Shown in pieces: positions 14,001 to 23,424 of a DNA stretch of 64,000 nucleotides (the stretch's first letter is position 1; each line of letters begins with the position of its first letter). The notes under the pieces were generated by a model. It was not told the DNA's origin, did not search any database, and saw only the letters and a program-made list of their open reading frames with translations. The DNA is from Physella acuta (lineage: Eukaryota > Mollusca > Gastropoda > Physidae). The DNA is taken from assembly GCF_028476545.1 (NCBI RefSeq), contig NW_026732526.1:129001-193000 (forward strand), read 5' to 3'. Both the position numbers and the translations under genes were made by a program.

Positions 14001-17000
14001 TGGTATGTCAGGGATGGTTGATGAGAGAGGATGGTTTAAAATCTCATCAAAGTGCTGTACCCATCTGTCTCTCTGTTCTGTGTCACTTGTTAAGATATTT
14101 CCTACTTTATCCTTTACTGGTTTGTTGGGATTAATGTTCTTACCTGATAGTGTTCTGGTTACTTCATAGAGCCTCTTCATTTTTCCTTGTCGTGCCGCAG
14201 TTTCTGCCTCCTCTATCATCTCCTGTATGAGCTGTCTTTTGTCTTCTTTTGCACTTTTCCTGACCATGCGACTTACTTCACAATAATGTGTTCTGAGGTT
14301 TATTTTCTCTTTTTCATCCTTACATTTTGTTAATCTTCTGCTTTATCTCTTTTCTATCTTCAATTTTGGCCCATGTCTCTGTTGTGATCCATTCTTTTTG
14401 TTCATTTTTTCTTCTCCCCAATATGTCAGTGCATGTTAACTTCCATAGTTCCTGTATTCCTAGCCATTTTTCCTCTACTGTATCCTCTGCCAGGCTGGAG
14501 AGTGCTTCATACCTATTTTTTACTGCGCAGTTAGTCTTCCTTTATTTTTGGACACCTAAGAAATGTTGTATTGAATTTAAAGTGCGGTTTATCAGCTCGA
14601 TCTCTGTAGGATTTTAGTTTTAATTTTAGTATTGCAACCACGAGTTGGTGGTCTGAGGCTGCATCTGCACCTCGTTTCGCCCTAACATCCATTAAACTTC
14701 TTCTCCACTTTCTGGAAACTGTGATGTGATCAATTTGGTTCTTTGTTTTGACATCGGGTGACGTCCGGTGGTCTTATGTATATCTTTATGAGAGAAAATT
14801 GTCCCCCCTATAATTAGATCATTAAATGCGCAGAAATCATCAAAGAGTTCCCCGTCATCATTTATTATGCCTATTCCATTTTTCCCCATTGTGATCTCCC
14901 GTTCTTTATTTTCTGTTCCAACTTTGGCATTCATGTCTCCCATTACTATCTTTATATCTCTTGTTGGTGATTTGTCGATTTGAGCCTGCAGGGCGCTGTA
15001 GAAGTCCTCTTTCTCTTCATCTGTTGCAGCATTTGTGGGTGCATAGCACTGGATTAAAGTTGTTTTCCTTCCCTTGGCATTGAAACGAGCTGCTATGAGT
15101 CGTGGTGAGACTGGTTCCCATGCAATCAAAGCATTTGTTGCTTCTGGAGACATCATTATGGCTACACCTTGCGTGTGTTCATGATCTTCATCCTCGTGAC
15201 CTGAGTAGATGACAGTCTGTCCTGAGACCAACCTAGTTTGGCCACTGCCGTTACATCGTGTCTCACTTAATCCTAGGACTTTTAATCTATACCTCCTCAT
15301 TTCTTTGGCGACCTGGGCTGATCTGCTGCTTTCATATAGGGTTCTTATGTTCCAGGTCCCTAACCCTGCCTGAGCGCAATTTGCCCTGGACTATTCTCTG
15401 ATATTCTCCTGAGATCATAGCCACACGCTGAGACGGACATGCTAGTATGGAATATAAAGGATGTATTGTAATTGTGAAAAAATTCGTAATCCTGATTTTG
15501 ACACATTTTGAAGTTACATGACCTTCTGGTGCGGGTAAAACTTCTGCACCTGTTTGTTTATGTGCGTCTCTTAGCTTGGTTTAAAAGAAAACTGCCCCCG
15601 AAAAGGCTGCTTATGTCCTTACAAGCATCTTGTGTTTGTTGCATAGATAGCCTTGGTTGTAAATGTCTGTCAAAAACACTTTATAGACATTGATATGGAA
15701 ATATTTGTATAGCTTTTTTGTTGTTGACATTTTTAGAATTATTTTGGTAAATGTGACATGCTGGTTGTTTAGAAAATTTAATGATTACATTTTCTTAACA
15801 ACCAACCAAATGCAAATTAAAATTGACTATATAATACAATACATACTAATCCAAATTTTTTGATTCTTGTAGTGCAATCATTGACCACAAAGTACATGAT
15901 TCTTTTGTTTTAAACCAAAGGCGAAGACAGCTGAGGGAATGCTTCAACCATCTCCAACATTGTATACCATCTCTAGAGAATAAGAGAGTTGCTACACAAT
16001 CCATTCTACAGGGAGCCATCAAGTACATTAAGGTACAGTCATACAGCCAACATATTAAGGTACAAAGTCATACAGCCAACATATTAAGGTACAAAGTCAT
16101 ACAGCCAACATATTAAGGTACAGTCATACAGCCAACATATTAAGGTACAAAGTCATACAGCCAACATATTAAGGTACAAAGTCATACAGCCAACATATTA
16201 AGGTACAGTCATACAGCCAACATATTAAGGTACAGTCATACAGCCAACATATTAAGGTACAAAGTCATACAGCCAACATATTAAGGTACAGTCATACAGC
16301 CAACATATTAAGGTACAGTCATACAGCCAACATATTAAGGTACAAAGTCATACAGCCAACATATTAAGGTACAGTCATACAGCCAACATATTAAGGTACA
16401 AAGTCATACAGCCAACATATTAAGGTACAGTCATACAGCCAATATATTAAGGTACAAAGTCATACAGCCAACATATTAAGGTACAGTCATACAGCCAACA
16501 TATTAAGGTACAAAGTCATACAGCCAACATATTAAGGTACAGTCATACAGCCAACATATTAAGGTACAAAGTCATACAGCCAACATATTAAGGTACAAAG
16601 TCATACAGCCAACATATTAAGGTACAAAGTCATACAGCCAACATATTAAGGTACAGTCATACAGCCAACATATTAAGGTACAGTCATACAGCCAACATAT
16701 TAAGGTACAGTCATACAGCCAACATATTAAGGTACAAAGTCATACAGCCAACATATTAAGGTACAAAGTCATACAGCCAACATATTAAGGTACAGTCATA
16801 CAGCCAACATATTAAGGTACAAAGTCATACAGCCAACATATTAAGGTACAGTCATACAGCCAACATATTAAGGTACAAAGTCATACAGCCAACATATTAA
16901 GGTACAGTCATACAGCCAACATATTAAGGTACAAAGTCATACAGCCAACATATTAAGGTACAAAGTCATACAGCCAACATATTAAGGTACAAAGTCATAC

Positions 17001-20000
17001 AGCCAACATATTAAGGTACAAAGTCATACAGCCAACATATTAAGGTACAAAGTCATACAGCCAACATATTAAGGTACAGTCATACAGCCAACATATTAAG
17101 GTACAAAGTCATACAGCCAACATATTAAGGTACAAAGTCATACAGCCAACATATTAAGGTACAAAGTCATACAGCCAACATATTAAGGTACAGTCATACA
17201 GCCAACATATTAAGGTACAGTCATACAGCCAACATATTAAGGTACAAAGTCATACAGCCAACATATTAAGGTACAGTCATACAGCCAACATATTAAGGTA
17301 CAAAGTCATACAGCCAACATATTAAGGTACAGTCATACAGCCAACATATTAAGGTACAAAGTCATACAGCCAACATATTAAGGTACAGTCATACAGCCAA
17401 CATATTAAGGTACAAAGTCATACAGCCAACATATTAAGGTACAGTCATACAGCCAACATATTAAGGTACAAAGTCATACAGCCAACATATTAAGGTACAA
17501 AGTCATACAGCCAACATATTAAGGTACAAAGTCATACAGCCAACATATTAAGGTACAAAGTCATACAGCCAACATATTAAGGTACAAAGTCATACAGCCA
17601 ACATATTAAGGTACAGTCATACAGCCAACATATTAAGGTACAAAGTCATACAGCCAACATATTAAGGTACAAAGTCATACAGCCAACATATTAAGGTACA
17701 AAGTCATACAGCCAACATATTAAGGTACAGTCATACAGCCAACATATTAAGGTACAAAGTCATACAGCCAACATATTAAGGTACAGTCATACAGCCAACA
17801 TATTAAGGTACAAAGTCATACAGCCAACATATTTTGGTACAGTCATACAGCCAACATATTAAGGTACAAAGTCATACAGCCAACATAAAGGTACAAAGTC
17901 ATACAGCCAACATATTAAGGTACTATACCAGTGTGACTCTAGCAAAGATTTAACTTGGCCCTTCTTACCAAAAGGCTTATTATATTCCTGTTACTTAACT
18001 TGACTGGCTTTTTCGATTTGCTACACGTCTCAACACAAACCACCTCTTACCAGTTGACTACCTCTCATCAACTGTTATTTATCTTTTTTCCCCGGTTATT
18101 TAAGCTAAACACTAGATATTTTTTTTAATGACTTAGGTCAACTATTAATTATTTAGAATCTGAAAAAGAAGGATGTTGAACAAGAAAGAGAAATTCAGAT
18201 GCTGGCAAACAGAAAAAGTGAGCTAAAAAAACTATATGACATCGAGGTGAAGAACAGCTCAGAAGAGTCAGCATCTTACCTTAATGTCTTGAGAGCAGAA
18301 GATGGTCACACATCTGACTCAACCACAACGGCCTCAGGTATCAAAGTCTGCTTTTTTTATTCATAAAGTAATTTTAGCTTTTGCTAAATTAAAAAAAAAT
18401 TAATTTAGCTTGATAAAGCCACATCTAATCTCTATGGAATAAATGTATACTTGATAAAGCCAAATCTAGTCACTATGGAGTGTAAATTTATGTTGGTGAA
18501 TGAACAGAAGGCCCAGATTACAGTGATGACGAAAGGAAAGTTGTTGAAGCAACATGCCCGACCAACACAAAAGTGGAAGGATCAAGAAAGAGAAAGCTTG
18601 GACCAAGAGCTGCATTAGGTTTGTCTAATTAACGGATTATCCCCACTAACATTAGGTACTATATAGTTTGTCTAATTAACGGATTATCCCCACTAACTAA
18701 CATTAGGTACTATTTAGTTTGTTTAATTATTGGATTTATCCTCACTATAAATAAGTTTTTTGGGATGGTGTTGCCTAGCAGTAGAGAGCCAGACCGCTTT
18801 AGACAGAATGAAATATTATTTAGCCTGCTGATGTGTCACAGAAGGAACATTTCTATTCTCAGTGTCCAATTCAATAGTGCCTAGTGTGAGCCTGTCAAGT
18901 GGCAAGATATCAACTGTATCCTCATCATCCCTAGCATTGAAGCATATGTTGGAGCAAAGGAAAAAGAATCAGATAACAAGTGCAGCTCAAGGTTTGTCTA
19001 TTGCTCTCTCTCAGTCAAGACTTTGGAAGGGGGAGGGCTACTCTGTACAACTATCCATTTATATAACTAGTGTACATGTCACTGGAATCTCAGATGCAAT
19101 GTTGACACAACATTTATTTTGAAGAGGATTCCATCAATGCTTTACTTAGCGTGTATTTTAACACAAATAACCTTGTTTTCTATTACAGACTTATTTAACC
19201 CTTTATTTACGAAATTAGGTTCTGAATGAATTTTTTTTTTTAAACAATGTGTTATCATGTTGCTTTTGACACACTTAAAGCATTTGTGGAATGAAATTTT
19301 GTTTCATAAATTTTTAAGGGCCCAAACATATATTGGTACTTATAAGTACCAAAAAATAAAAAAATTAACAAAACAGGAGCAAACGATACAACTTATTAAC
19401 TAATAACATGGCAATCATCGCAACAATAATTTTTTGTAATTTTCACACATAAACACAACACAAGTATATTTTGAGTACGATTTTTACTGGATTTTCTATC
19501 GGAACACATCTTAGACCTCAAACACAGCAAAAGGTGCCGTCATGTTATGCTCCCTCATGCCTCATTGACACATTCATGTCTGTCGTCTTTCTGGCTTGGC
19601 AACAGTTGTAGGACTGAACCTGCTTTTGCTGGAAGCTTCCAATAGCTATTACAATGAGCCGCATAAACAAGTATTTTGAAAACGAAAGCCTAGTCATTCA
19701 CTTTACTACTACTAGTAAAATTGTAGCCTACTAAAATGTTATGATGAGTCTACACTACAGTGTAAAGGTTATAAATAAAAGTGAGCTCAATGTGTTTAGA
19801 ATAGCCATAGTGGCCTATTGTTTTATGTTTACTGATTAAAATTTACAAAACTATCTATATTACATGCAGATGTATGGACTATTACTAGTCTACAGGTATG
19901 CATTATGTATATGCTAGTTATTGTAGGTAAGACAGTTTTTTGCAATAAATATTACTACTAGAACTAGACTTTGGTATACAAAAAAGTATACTAAACCTAG

Positions 20001-22889
20001 TAAACTAGTCTGCAACTTCTACCTTTATTCTTGTTATTCTTTTACTACTAGAAATCAGCATTTAATTACAATATTTCTTAGGTAAACCATATGCTAACCT
20101 TCTTATAAATGTATAAATATTACTTTTGAGTACATTTCGATAATTAATTATCAAAATAATATGTATGCCACTCCACATCGAAAATCTGCCATTTCCAAAA
20201 AATCCTTAAAAAAATGACAGTGTGCCCTGACGGTACTTATAAGTCCCAGTGTAAACATCGATCTTATACAAAGGCAATTCGATTAAAATTGTATAACTAG
20301 AAGTTAAATACATTTGCCTGGCTATTGAAGATGCCAATACAAAATATTTGGGCTTGAAAACTTGAAGAATAAGGGAAATCAGGAACACATGTAAGATCTG
20401 TACAGAATGATTGTGAACTACCGATACAGCAAAAGATTGAAAATGGCGCAGACCAGACATTTTTAAAAAAACATTGATCCTTCCACCTACCGGTGACTCA
20501 GGGGAGATGATACTATTAATTACATCAATAATTTTTAAAATTCGTCTTAAATTAAAAGGCGCTTAATGAAAGTGGTACTTATCTATACCGTCAGTAGAAA
20601 TAGGGTTAAATGTGCATGCGCCCACCATGTTTCTTGGATTCTAGTTGTTGGGGACATGTTTGTCTACCCTACTGTATGAAAGCCTTTAGTGTATGTTAAT
20701 CATCCACCATGTGGGGCTGGAGCCACTGGGTACACTACAAAATGCACTCCTCTTAATATAAACTACAAAATCTCTAGTTTATTTCACATGCCTGTTAGTC
20801 TAGCTATAGTATAATTGATCTACTTTTATTTTAAAGCTACCCCATCTACCTTTTCTCTCTTCCATTTTATTTTGAAATCCTTGCAAAAGGTGACTGAGGA
20901 CTGGACTAACCTGAACATAGCGCCCCTGCGCTGGTGTAACCAGTGGCTCTCAAGCACCCCTAACACCAGGGCGATCAAAAGGGAGAGCTCCATCTCACAG
21001 AGGGTGATTAACATACCATAGCCTCACCCCAACAACCCAAGGAATATAGCGCCAGCTATGTTTAAATTAAAATGACTTAAATTTAGAAAACGATCACATG
21101 TCTATAGTACATGATTGTTAACGTGTTGATGAAACTCTGAATACAATGTTTTATCACTCTGTGTAGGATTAGATCACAATGAACAAGGTGTACAACTTGT
21201 AATTTTATAACTGAACATTCTTTGTAAATTAGATGACATGATTGGTTCCAGCAAATAAATGAAACAAATAATTTGGAACATCTTAAGTTATACCTGTACA
21301 TACAAGTTATGCCTGTACATACCACAAGTTGTACTTTTATGTACCACAAGTTATATTTGTATGTATTACAAGTATCTAGAAATTGTTCACTGTGGGGAGA
21401 GGTTGGTACGCATTTTTTTCAGAAGTTGCCTATGCAATACTTAAGTGTATCAAGTATGGTATATGGGAACCAAAATACGCTTGGTTTTTTTTAATACTTT
21501 AGTGTTTATATTTATAGATGATTTTCTTTAATTCCAAAGAAATATTTGAAGTAGCCCAGCTGAACAATACATCTAAGTTTCCTGAATTTGGTTGCCATCC
21601 AATATTACAATCACAATACAAATAATTCAGCATAAAAATTGAAGCTACCTGAGTTATTTTAATTTATTTCATGAGAATTTTCATGAGAAAAAATAAAAAT
21701 CTTGCCAAAACATGAGAAAACTAAAAGCAGTGCTAGACTAACCAAAACACTAAAAGCCTGAACTATTTTATTTCTTTCAGCTAAAGCCAGAGCAATGTAT
21801 GAGCCTGTGTCAAGCAAATGTAGCAGCTCGTTAAAGTCAAGTTATCCCATGATAAGTACTCACCTCTCATCAGTGCTCAAGCCAGTGTCTTCCACAATTG
21901 GGCTGCCTCAGGTGGGGACCTCAGCTAATCTTCATGGCTATGCCAAAACTCTTCAAGTCTCGTCTGCTGGCAAACGCAGGAACTCTAGTCAGTCCTCTGC
22001 TCTGGTGCTTTCATCAGCTAACATGGCAGCTGGTGCAGCATCCAGCTCTCAAAAAACTTGTTCCCCAGTTGGGCACTCAAACAAAGAAGTAAAAGCTGGA
22101 GAAACTCTGCAAATAGACCCTGTCAGTTCAGCAAACTTCCTGGCTAACACCGGCCCATTAAACATGCAGTCTCTAGCTGCACTGGCCCAGCCACTGGACG
22201 GCACATTCTCCAAGCTGCTCCCCACCATGATCCCAGTTTCCCTGACTTCGTTCATGCGAAACATCTCACTGAACAATACACAGATGACAGCCAGCACACA
22301 CTCAACACCCACCCACTCTGCCTCCAGACCATCCTCATCCAGCAACCTGAGCAACAAGACTCCCCCAACTCTGACAGCTAACCTAGTGTTTACAAGTACA
22401 GACACAAGTGACCAGCTGGCTGCCGTCCCATTGGCCAGCAATGCGCGGATAGCTACGTTACTAGCAGCGCCCTCTGTGAATAAAAGTGTAATGAAAGGGG
22501 GCTCTCCAGTGAAGCCCACAGCACCACCATCCTTACATGAGACCAGAGTGACCTTGACCCCCACATTACTGACCTGTGGCCACTTGGCCTCAAACAGCTC
22601 TCTAGCACCAGGGGCTCCCCTGAGATTCTTCACACCATTCCCTCACAATACAATAATGCCAACCTCCCTGGCCAACGCTCAGGCTACAATGATGCCTACT
22701 GTGGTACAGCTTGGAACATCTGGCCAGGTGGCACTTCTACAGAACCTGATTCCTGCACAGCACATGCAAGCCTCTCATCATCTTATAGGTCAGCCCATCG
22801 TAGTCATGGCAACACAGGGTGCAAGTTTTAATGTTTCTGCTGCTGGTGGCTCCAGTTCCGATTTGTCTAATGCTTCTTCACTCTTATAG
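2404..22889 (+). CDS. MNT: Mnt-like bHLH-leucine-zipper transcription factor (MAX network), 5' end outside the window
   Basis: Six coding exons join in one frame to a stop: 2404-2445, 15921-16032, 18157-18337, 18508-18618, 18863-18991 and 21781-22889 (1,684 nt, 560 visible residues). All junctions have AG/GT borders. The first two exons give the basic region and helices: GTREAHNQLEKNR, then RRQLRECFNHLQHCIPSL and ILQGAIKYIK. The third gives a zipper-like helix from NLKKKDVEQEREIQMLANRK. This order is that of Mnt and Mxd proteins, which pair with MAX on E-boxes and repress through SIN3. The RECF and IPS motifs and the spacing are closer to MNT (KECF, IPN) than to MXD. The last exon encodes a long Ser/Thr/Ala/Pro-rich tail, as in MNT. 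The SIN3-interaction helix expected at the N-terminus is not in the window. A divergent Mxd is the alternative. Confidence 0.85.
2446..4647. other. start of Mnt intron, mostly unannotated
   Basis: Apart from the MITE at 3661-3859, I recognise nothing here. A 61-codon open frame at 2742-2927 and a possible 42-nt exon at 2595-2636 were considered and rejected. The remainder is AT-rich unique-looking sequence. Confidence 0.6.
3661..3859. mobile_element. hAT MITE, 199 bp, with 8-bp target duplication
   Basis: The ends are CAGGGGTCTCCAAACT and its inverted copy AGTTTGGAGACCCCTG, a 16-bp inverted repeat. The flanks are an exact 8-bp duplication, ATTTAGAT, at 3653-3660 and 3860-3867. Just inside the end is ACGGCCCGCG, common in hAT families of the Charlie type. 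No coding capacity. The intact ends and exact duplication suggest a fairly recent insertion. Confidence 0.9.
4929..5015. repeat. (TA)n microsatellite
   Basis: An almost perfect TA dinucleotide run of about 85 bp that ends in a short TG stretch, inside the 4648-8460 element. Confidence 0.95.
5446..7157 (+). mobile_element. degenerate hAT transposon, ZBED5/Buster-like transposase remnant
   Basis: The element is flanked by an exact 8-bp duplication, GTCTAGAA, at 5438-5445 and 7158-7165. The right end reads GGTTGGGAACCACTG, the classic hAT terminus CAGTGGTTCCCAACC in reverse. Pieces of a transposase related to ZBED5/SCAND3-type proteins are readable: VLSHESMK-like near 5600, a VCTDGAPS-like stretch near 6040, and the C-terminal dimerisation part at 6465-6773 (GHLESLENELHRYFSELK, SIPDELQDEFLDLQN). 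Frames are broken in many places, so it is not active. A shorter relative lies at 25804-26698. Confidence 0.88.
7232..7628 (-). mobile_element. tRNA-derived SINE with two tRNA-like heads
   Basis: Read on the minus strand, the element begins GGTCGGCGTGGTCGAGTCGG, a tRNA-Ser/Leu-like A-box region, followed by a B-box GAGTTCGAACCC. About 260 bp later a second tRNA-like segment appears (GGTCGAGTCGGCAAAGC and GAGTTCAAACCC), and the tail is a GAAGAAGAAG run. A near-identical copy lies at 31821-32217. It is transcribed by RNA polymerase III in this class and moved by a LINE's reverse transcriptase. The open frame at 7381-7752 across it is a by-product. Confidence 0.8.
7840..8220. repeat. unclassified interspersed repeat with internal duplication
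   Basis: Two related segments sit side by side: ACTTCCGGTCAACGGAAATT near 7875 and ACTTCCGGTTATCGGAGATT near 8018. Each is followed by CTCAAAA, and by GTACTCAAGTTAT about 90 bp later. It ends in CACAGACAGACATACGGAC. The structure looks like a transposable-element tail, but no ends or duplications are visible. Confidence 0.45.
8461..9226. other. Mnt intron between transposons, nothing recognised
   Basis: AT-rich sequence with a poly-G run near 9171-9183. No exon, RNA gene or repeat end is recognisable. Confidence 0.5.
9227..12495 (-). mobile_element. RTE-like non-LTR retrotransposon (LINE B), inactive
   Basis: On the minus strand it runs from an N-terminal region (MGEQSRIEAALPDMASLD) into an apurinic-type endonuclease (GAWNVRTMYE near 12120, YAPTEQAKDEDK, VVMGDMNAKIG), then a reverse transcriptase. 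RT motifs are KAPGEDRITAEML, INYIDFEKAFDS, TGVRQGC and the catalytic FADD, followed by the C-terminal WLGHVLRM and WRRFVAALYSTGSDED. The endonuclease-RT order, lack of RNase H and this tail suit the RTE clade. Breaks lie near 11540 (frameshift after the endonuclease), near 10600-10370 (RT fingers) and at 10082-10084 (a stop between VID and MRRA). It is inserted antisense in the Mnt intron. Confidence 0.85.
11518..12957 (-). pseudogene. 479-codon fusion frame across the LINE A/LINE B junction
   Basis: This single open frame joins the last 154 residues of LINE A ([27 protein letters not shown]) to about 325 residues of LINE B including its whole endonuclease. The junction is near 12496. It is an accident of adjacency: the C-terminal end of one element runs without a stop into the leader and endonuclease of the next. 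There is no sign that it is a host gene. Confidence 0.75.
12496..15410 (-). mobile_element. RTE-like non-LTR retrotransposon (LINE A), inactive
   Basis: The minus strand encodes an endonuclease (GTWNIRTLYESSRSAQVAKE near 15360, LGLSETRCNGSG, YAPTNAATDEE, VMGDMNAKVG) at 15360-14692. After a broken linker comes the reverse transcriptase: KAAGPDGIPPA, DFEKAFDS, TGVRQGC and LDFADDICLLSH at 13977-12997. The tail WIGHTLRK and RPRKTWKR ends near 12496. At least four frame breaks separate these parts (about 14690, 14270, 13970 and 12980). LINE A is related to LINE B but clearly a different subfamily. The two are head-to-tail with no visible spacer, so either one inserted into the end of the other or they moved as a tandem. 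Confidence 0.85.
15411..15872. other. end of Mnt intron, nothing recognised
   Basis: AT-rich intron sequence between the LINE 5' end and the splice acceptors of the next exon. The only signals are the two acceptors, at 15872 and 15920. Confidence 0.5.
15921..16032 (+). CDS. MNT: Mnt-like exon: end of basic region, helix 1, loop, helix 2
   Basis: With the two bases carried from the previous exon, the 112 nt give 38 codons: RRRQLRECFNHLQHC, IPSLENKRVATQ, SILQGAIKYIK. The acceptor used here is TTTTAAACCAAAG|GCG, because it restores the exact MNT spacing EKNRR-x-x-L. A stronger-looking acceptor 48 nt upstream (15872) is also in frame and open. The donor ATTAAG|GTACAG is the first unit of the minisatellite that follows. 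Confidence 0.88.
16025..17924. repeat. 27/29-bp minisatellite made of copies of the exon 2 donor
   Basis: About 65 near-identical units, alternating irregularly between 27 bp (ATTAAGGTACAGTCATACAG then CCAACAT) and 29 bp (with an extra AA after GTAC). The first unit overlaps the end of the coding exon, so every unit repeats ATTAAG|GTACAG or ATTAAG|GTACAA, the exon-intron boundary itself. A late unit near 17831 has TTTTGG instead of TTAAGG, and one near 17887 is shortened. Homogeneity is high, which suggests recent expansion. Confidence 0.97.
18157..18337 (+). CDS. MNT: Mnt-like exon: leucine-zipper helix and acidic/Ser-Thr linker
   Basis: Acceptor ATTATTTAG|AAT and donor GCCTCAG|GTATCA. It encodes NLKKKDVEQEREIQML, ANRKSELKKLYDIEV, then SSEESASYLNVLRAEDG and TSDSTTTASG. 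The charged helix continues helix 2 as in Mnt (KRKEKEYEHEMERLAREK). The STTTASG end resembles the STSTASEG segment after the zipper in MNT. Enters in phase 0, leaves with one base. Confidence 0.88.
18508..18618 (+). CDS. MNT: Mnt-like exon: acidic and basic linker
   Basis: Acceptor GTGAATGAACAG|AAG and donor GCATTAG|GTTTGT. It encodes EGPDYSDDERKVVEAT, then a basic patch SRKRKLGPRAAL that could serve as a nuclear localisation signal. It enters and leaves in phase 1. The donor is followed by a short tandem duplication that repeats CATTAGGT. Confidence 0.8.
   Translation, partial: KAQITVMTKGKLLKQHARPTQKWKDQERESLDQELH
18619..18757. repeat. short tandem duplication (about 47-51 bp, 2.7 copies) beginning at a splice donor
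   Basis: Starting at the donor, the segment GTTTGTCTAATTAACGGATT is repeated at 18619, 18666 and, in diverged form, 18717. Between copies is ACATTAGGTACTAT, which recreates the exon end plus donor, CATTAG|GT. Confidence 0.85.
18863..18991 (+). CDS. MNT: Mnt-like exon: Ser-rich linker
   Basis: Acceptor TTCTATTCTCAG|TGT and donor GCTCAAG|GTTTGT. It encodes VSNSIVPSVSLSSGKIST, VSSSSLALKHMLEQRKKN and QITSAAQG. No known domain. Phase 1 at both ends, so this exon and its neighbour could be skipped without a frame change. Confidence 0.8.
19199..20605. mobile_element. piggyBac-type non-autonomous element in an Mnt intron
   Basis: The left end is CCCTTTATTTACG and the right end CAGTAGAAATAGGG. Both are flanked by the piggyBac target TTAA, at 19195-19198 and 20606-20609. 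Subterminal TACTTATAAGTAC-like palindromes occur near 19340 and 20235. No transposase frame is visible in the 1.4 kb. Confidence 0.75.
20610..21780. other. rest of the last Mnt intron
   Basis: A GC-richer block at about 20880-21040 looks different from its surroundings and may be a transposon or coding fragment, but I could not place it. Near 21290-21370 there are four diverged copies of a TACAAGTTATACTTGTA-like motif. Nothing else is recognised. Confidence 0.4.
21781..22889 (+). CDS. MNT: Mnt-like last exon: long Ser/Thr/Ala/Pro-rich C-terminal tail
   Basis: Acceptor TTATTTCTTTCAG|CTA. The frame runs 369 codons to a TAG at 22887-22889. Composition is Ser, Thr, Ala and Pro rich with short hydrophobic patches (ANLVFTSTD, VALLQNLIPAQHMQ, QPIVVMATQGASFNV). 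The MNT C-terminus is likewise a low-complexity Pro/Ala/Thr tail ending in hydrophobic motifs. GC content is clearly above the introns, as expected for coding DNA. The antisense frame over 22049-22633 is a shadow of this exon. Confidence 0.88.
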
Positions 22890-23424
22890 CTTCCCTAGAG
22901 ATGGGCACTGATCTACATAGAACTTCTTCACTCTTATAGCTTCCCTAGAGATGGGCACTGATCTACATAGAACTTCTTCACTCTTATAGCTTCCCTAGAG
23001 ATGGGCACTGATCTACATAGAACTTCTTCACTCTTATAGCTTCCCTAGAGATGGGCACTGATCTACATAGAACTTCTTCACTCTTATAGCTTCCCTAGAG
23101 ATGGGCACTGATCTACATAGAACTTCTTCACTCTTATAGCTTCCCTAGAGATGGGCACTGATCTACATAGAACTTCTTCACTCTTATAGCTTCCCTAGAG
23201 ATGGGCACTGATCTACATAGAACTTCTTCACTCTTATAGCTTCCCTAGAGATGGGCACTGATCTACATAGAACTTCTTCACTCTTATAGCTTCCCTAGAG
23301 ATGGGCACTGATCTACATAGAACTTCTTCACTCTTATAGCTTCCCTAGAGATGGGCACTGATCTACATAGAACTTCTTCACTCTTATAGCTTCCCTAGAG
23401 ATGGGCACTGATCTACATAGAACT
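22875..23424. repeat. 50-bp tandem array that copies the Mnt stop codon
   Basis: Eleven almost identical 50-bp units begin inside the last codons. CTTCTTCACTCTTATAG, which encodes the final SSLL and the stop, is in the first unit and every later one. The remainder of the unit includes TTCCCTAGAGATGGGCACTG. The array forms the first 0.5 kb of the 3' untranslated region. Confidence 0.97.

Noticed and set aside
20815-21021. Overlapping 62-68-codon frames on both strands in a GC-richer block
   Set aside because: No recognised homologue and no splice link to the Mnt exons; it may be a transposon scrap.
22049-22633. 194-codon antisense open frame over the last Mnt exon
   Set aside because: It is a shadow of the plus-strand coding exon, whose frame is tied to five upstream exons.
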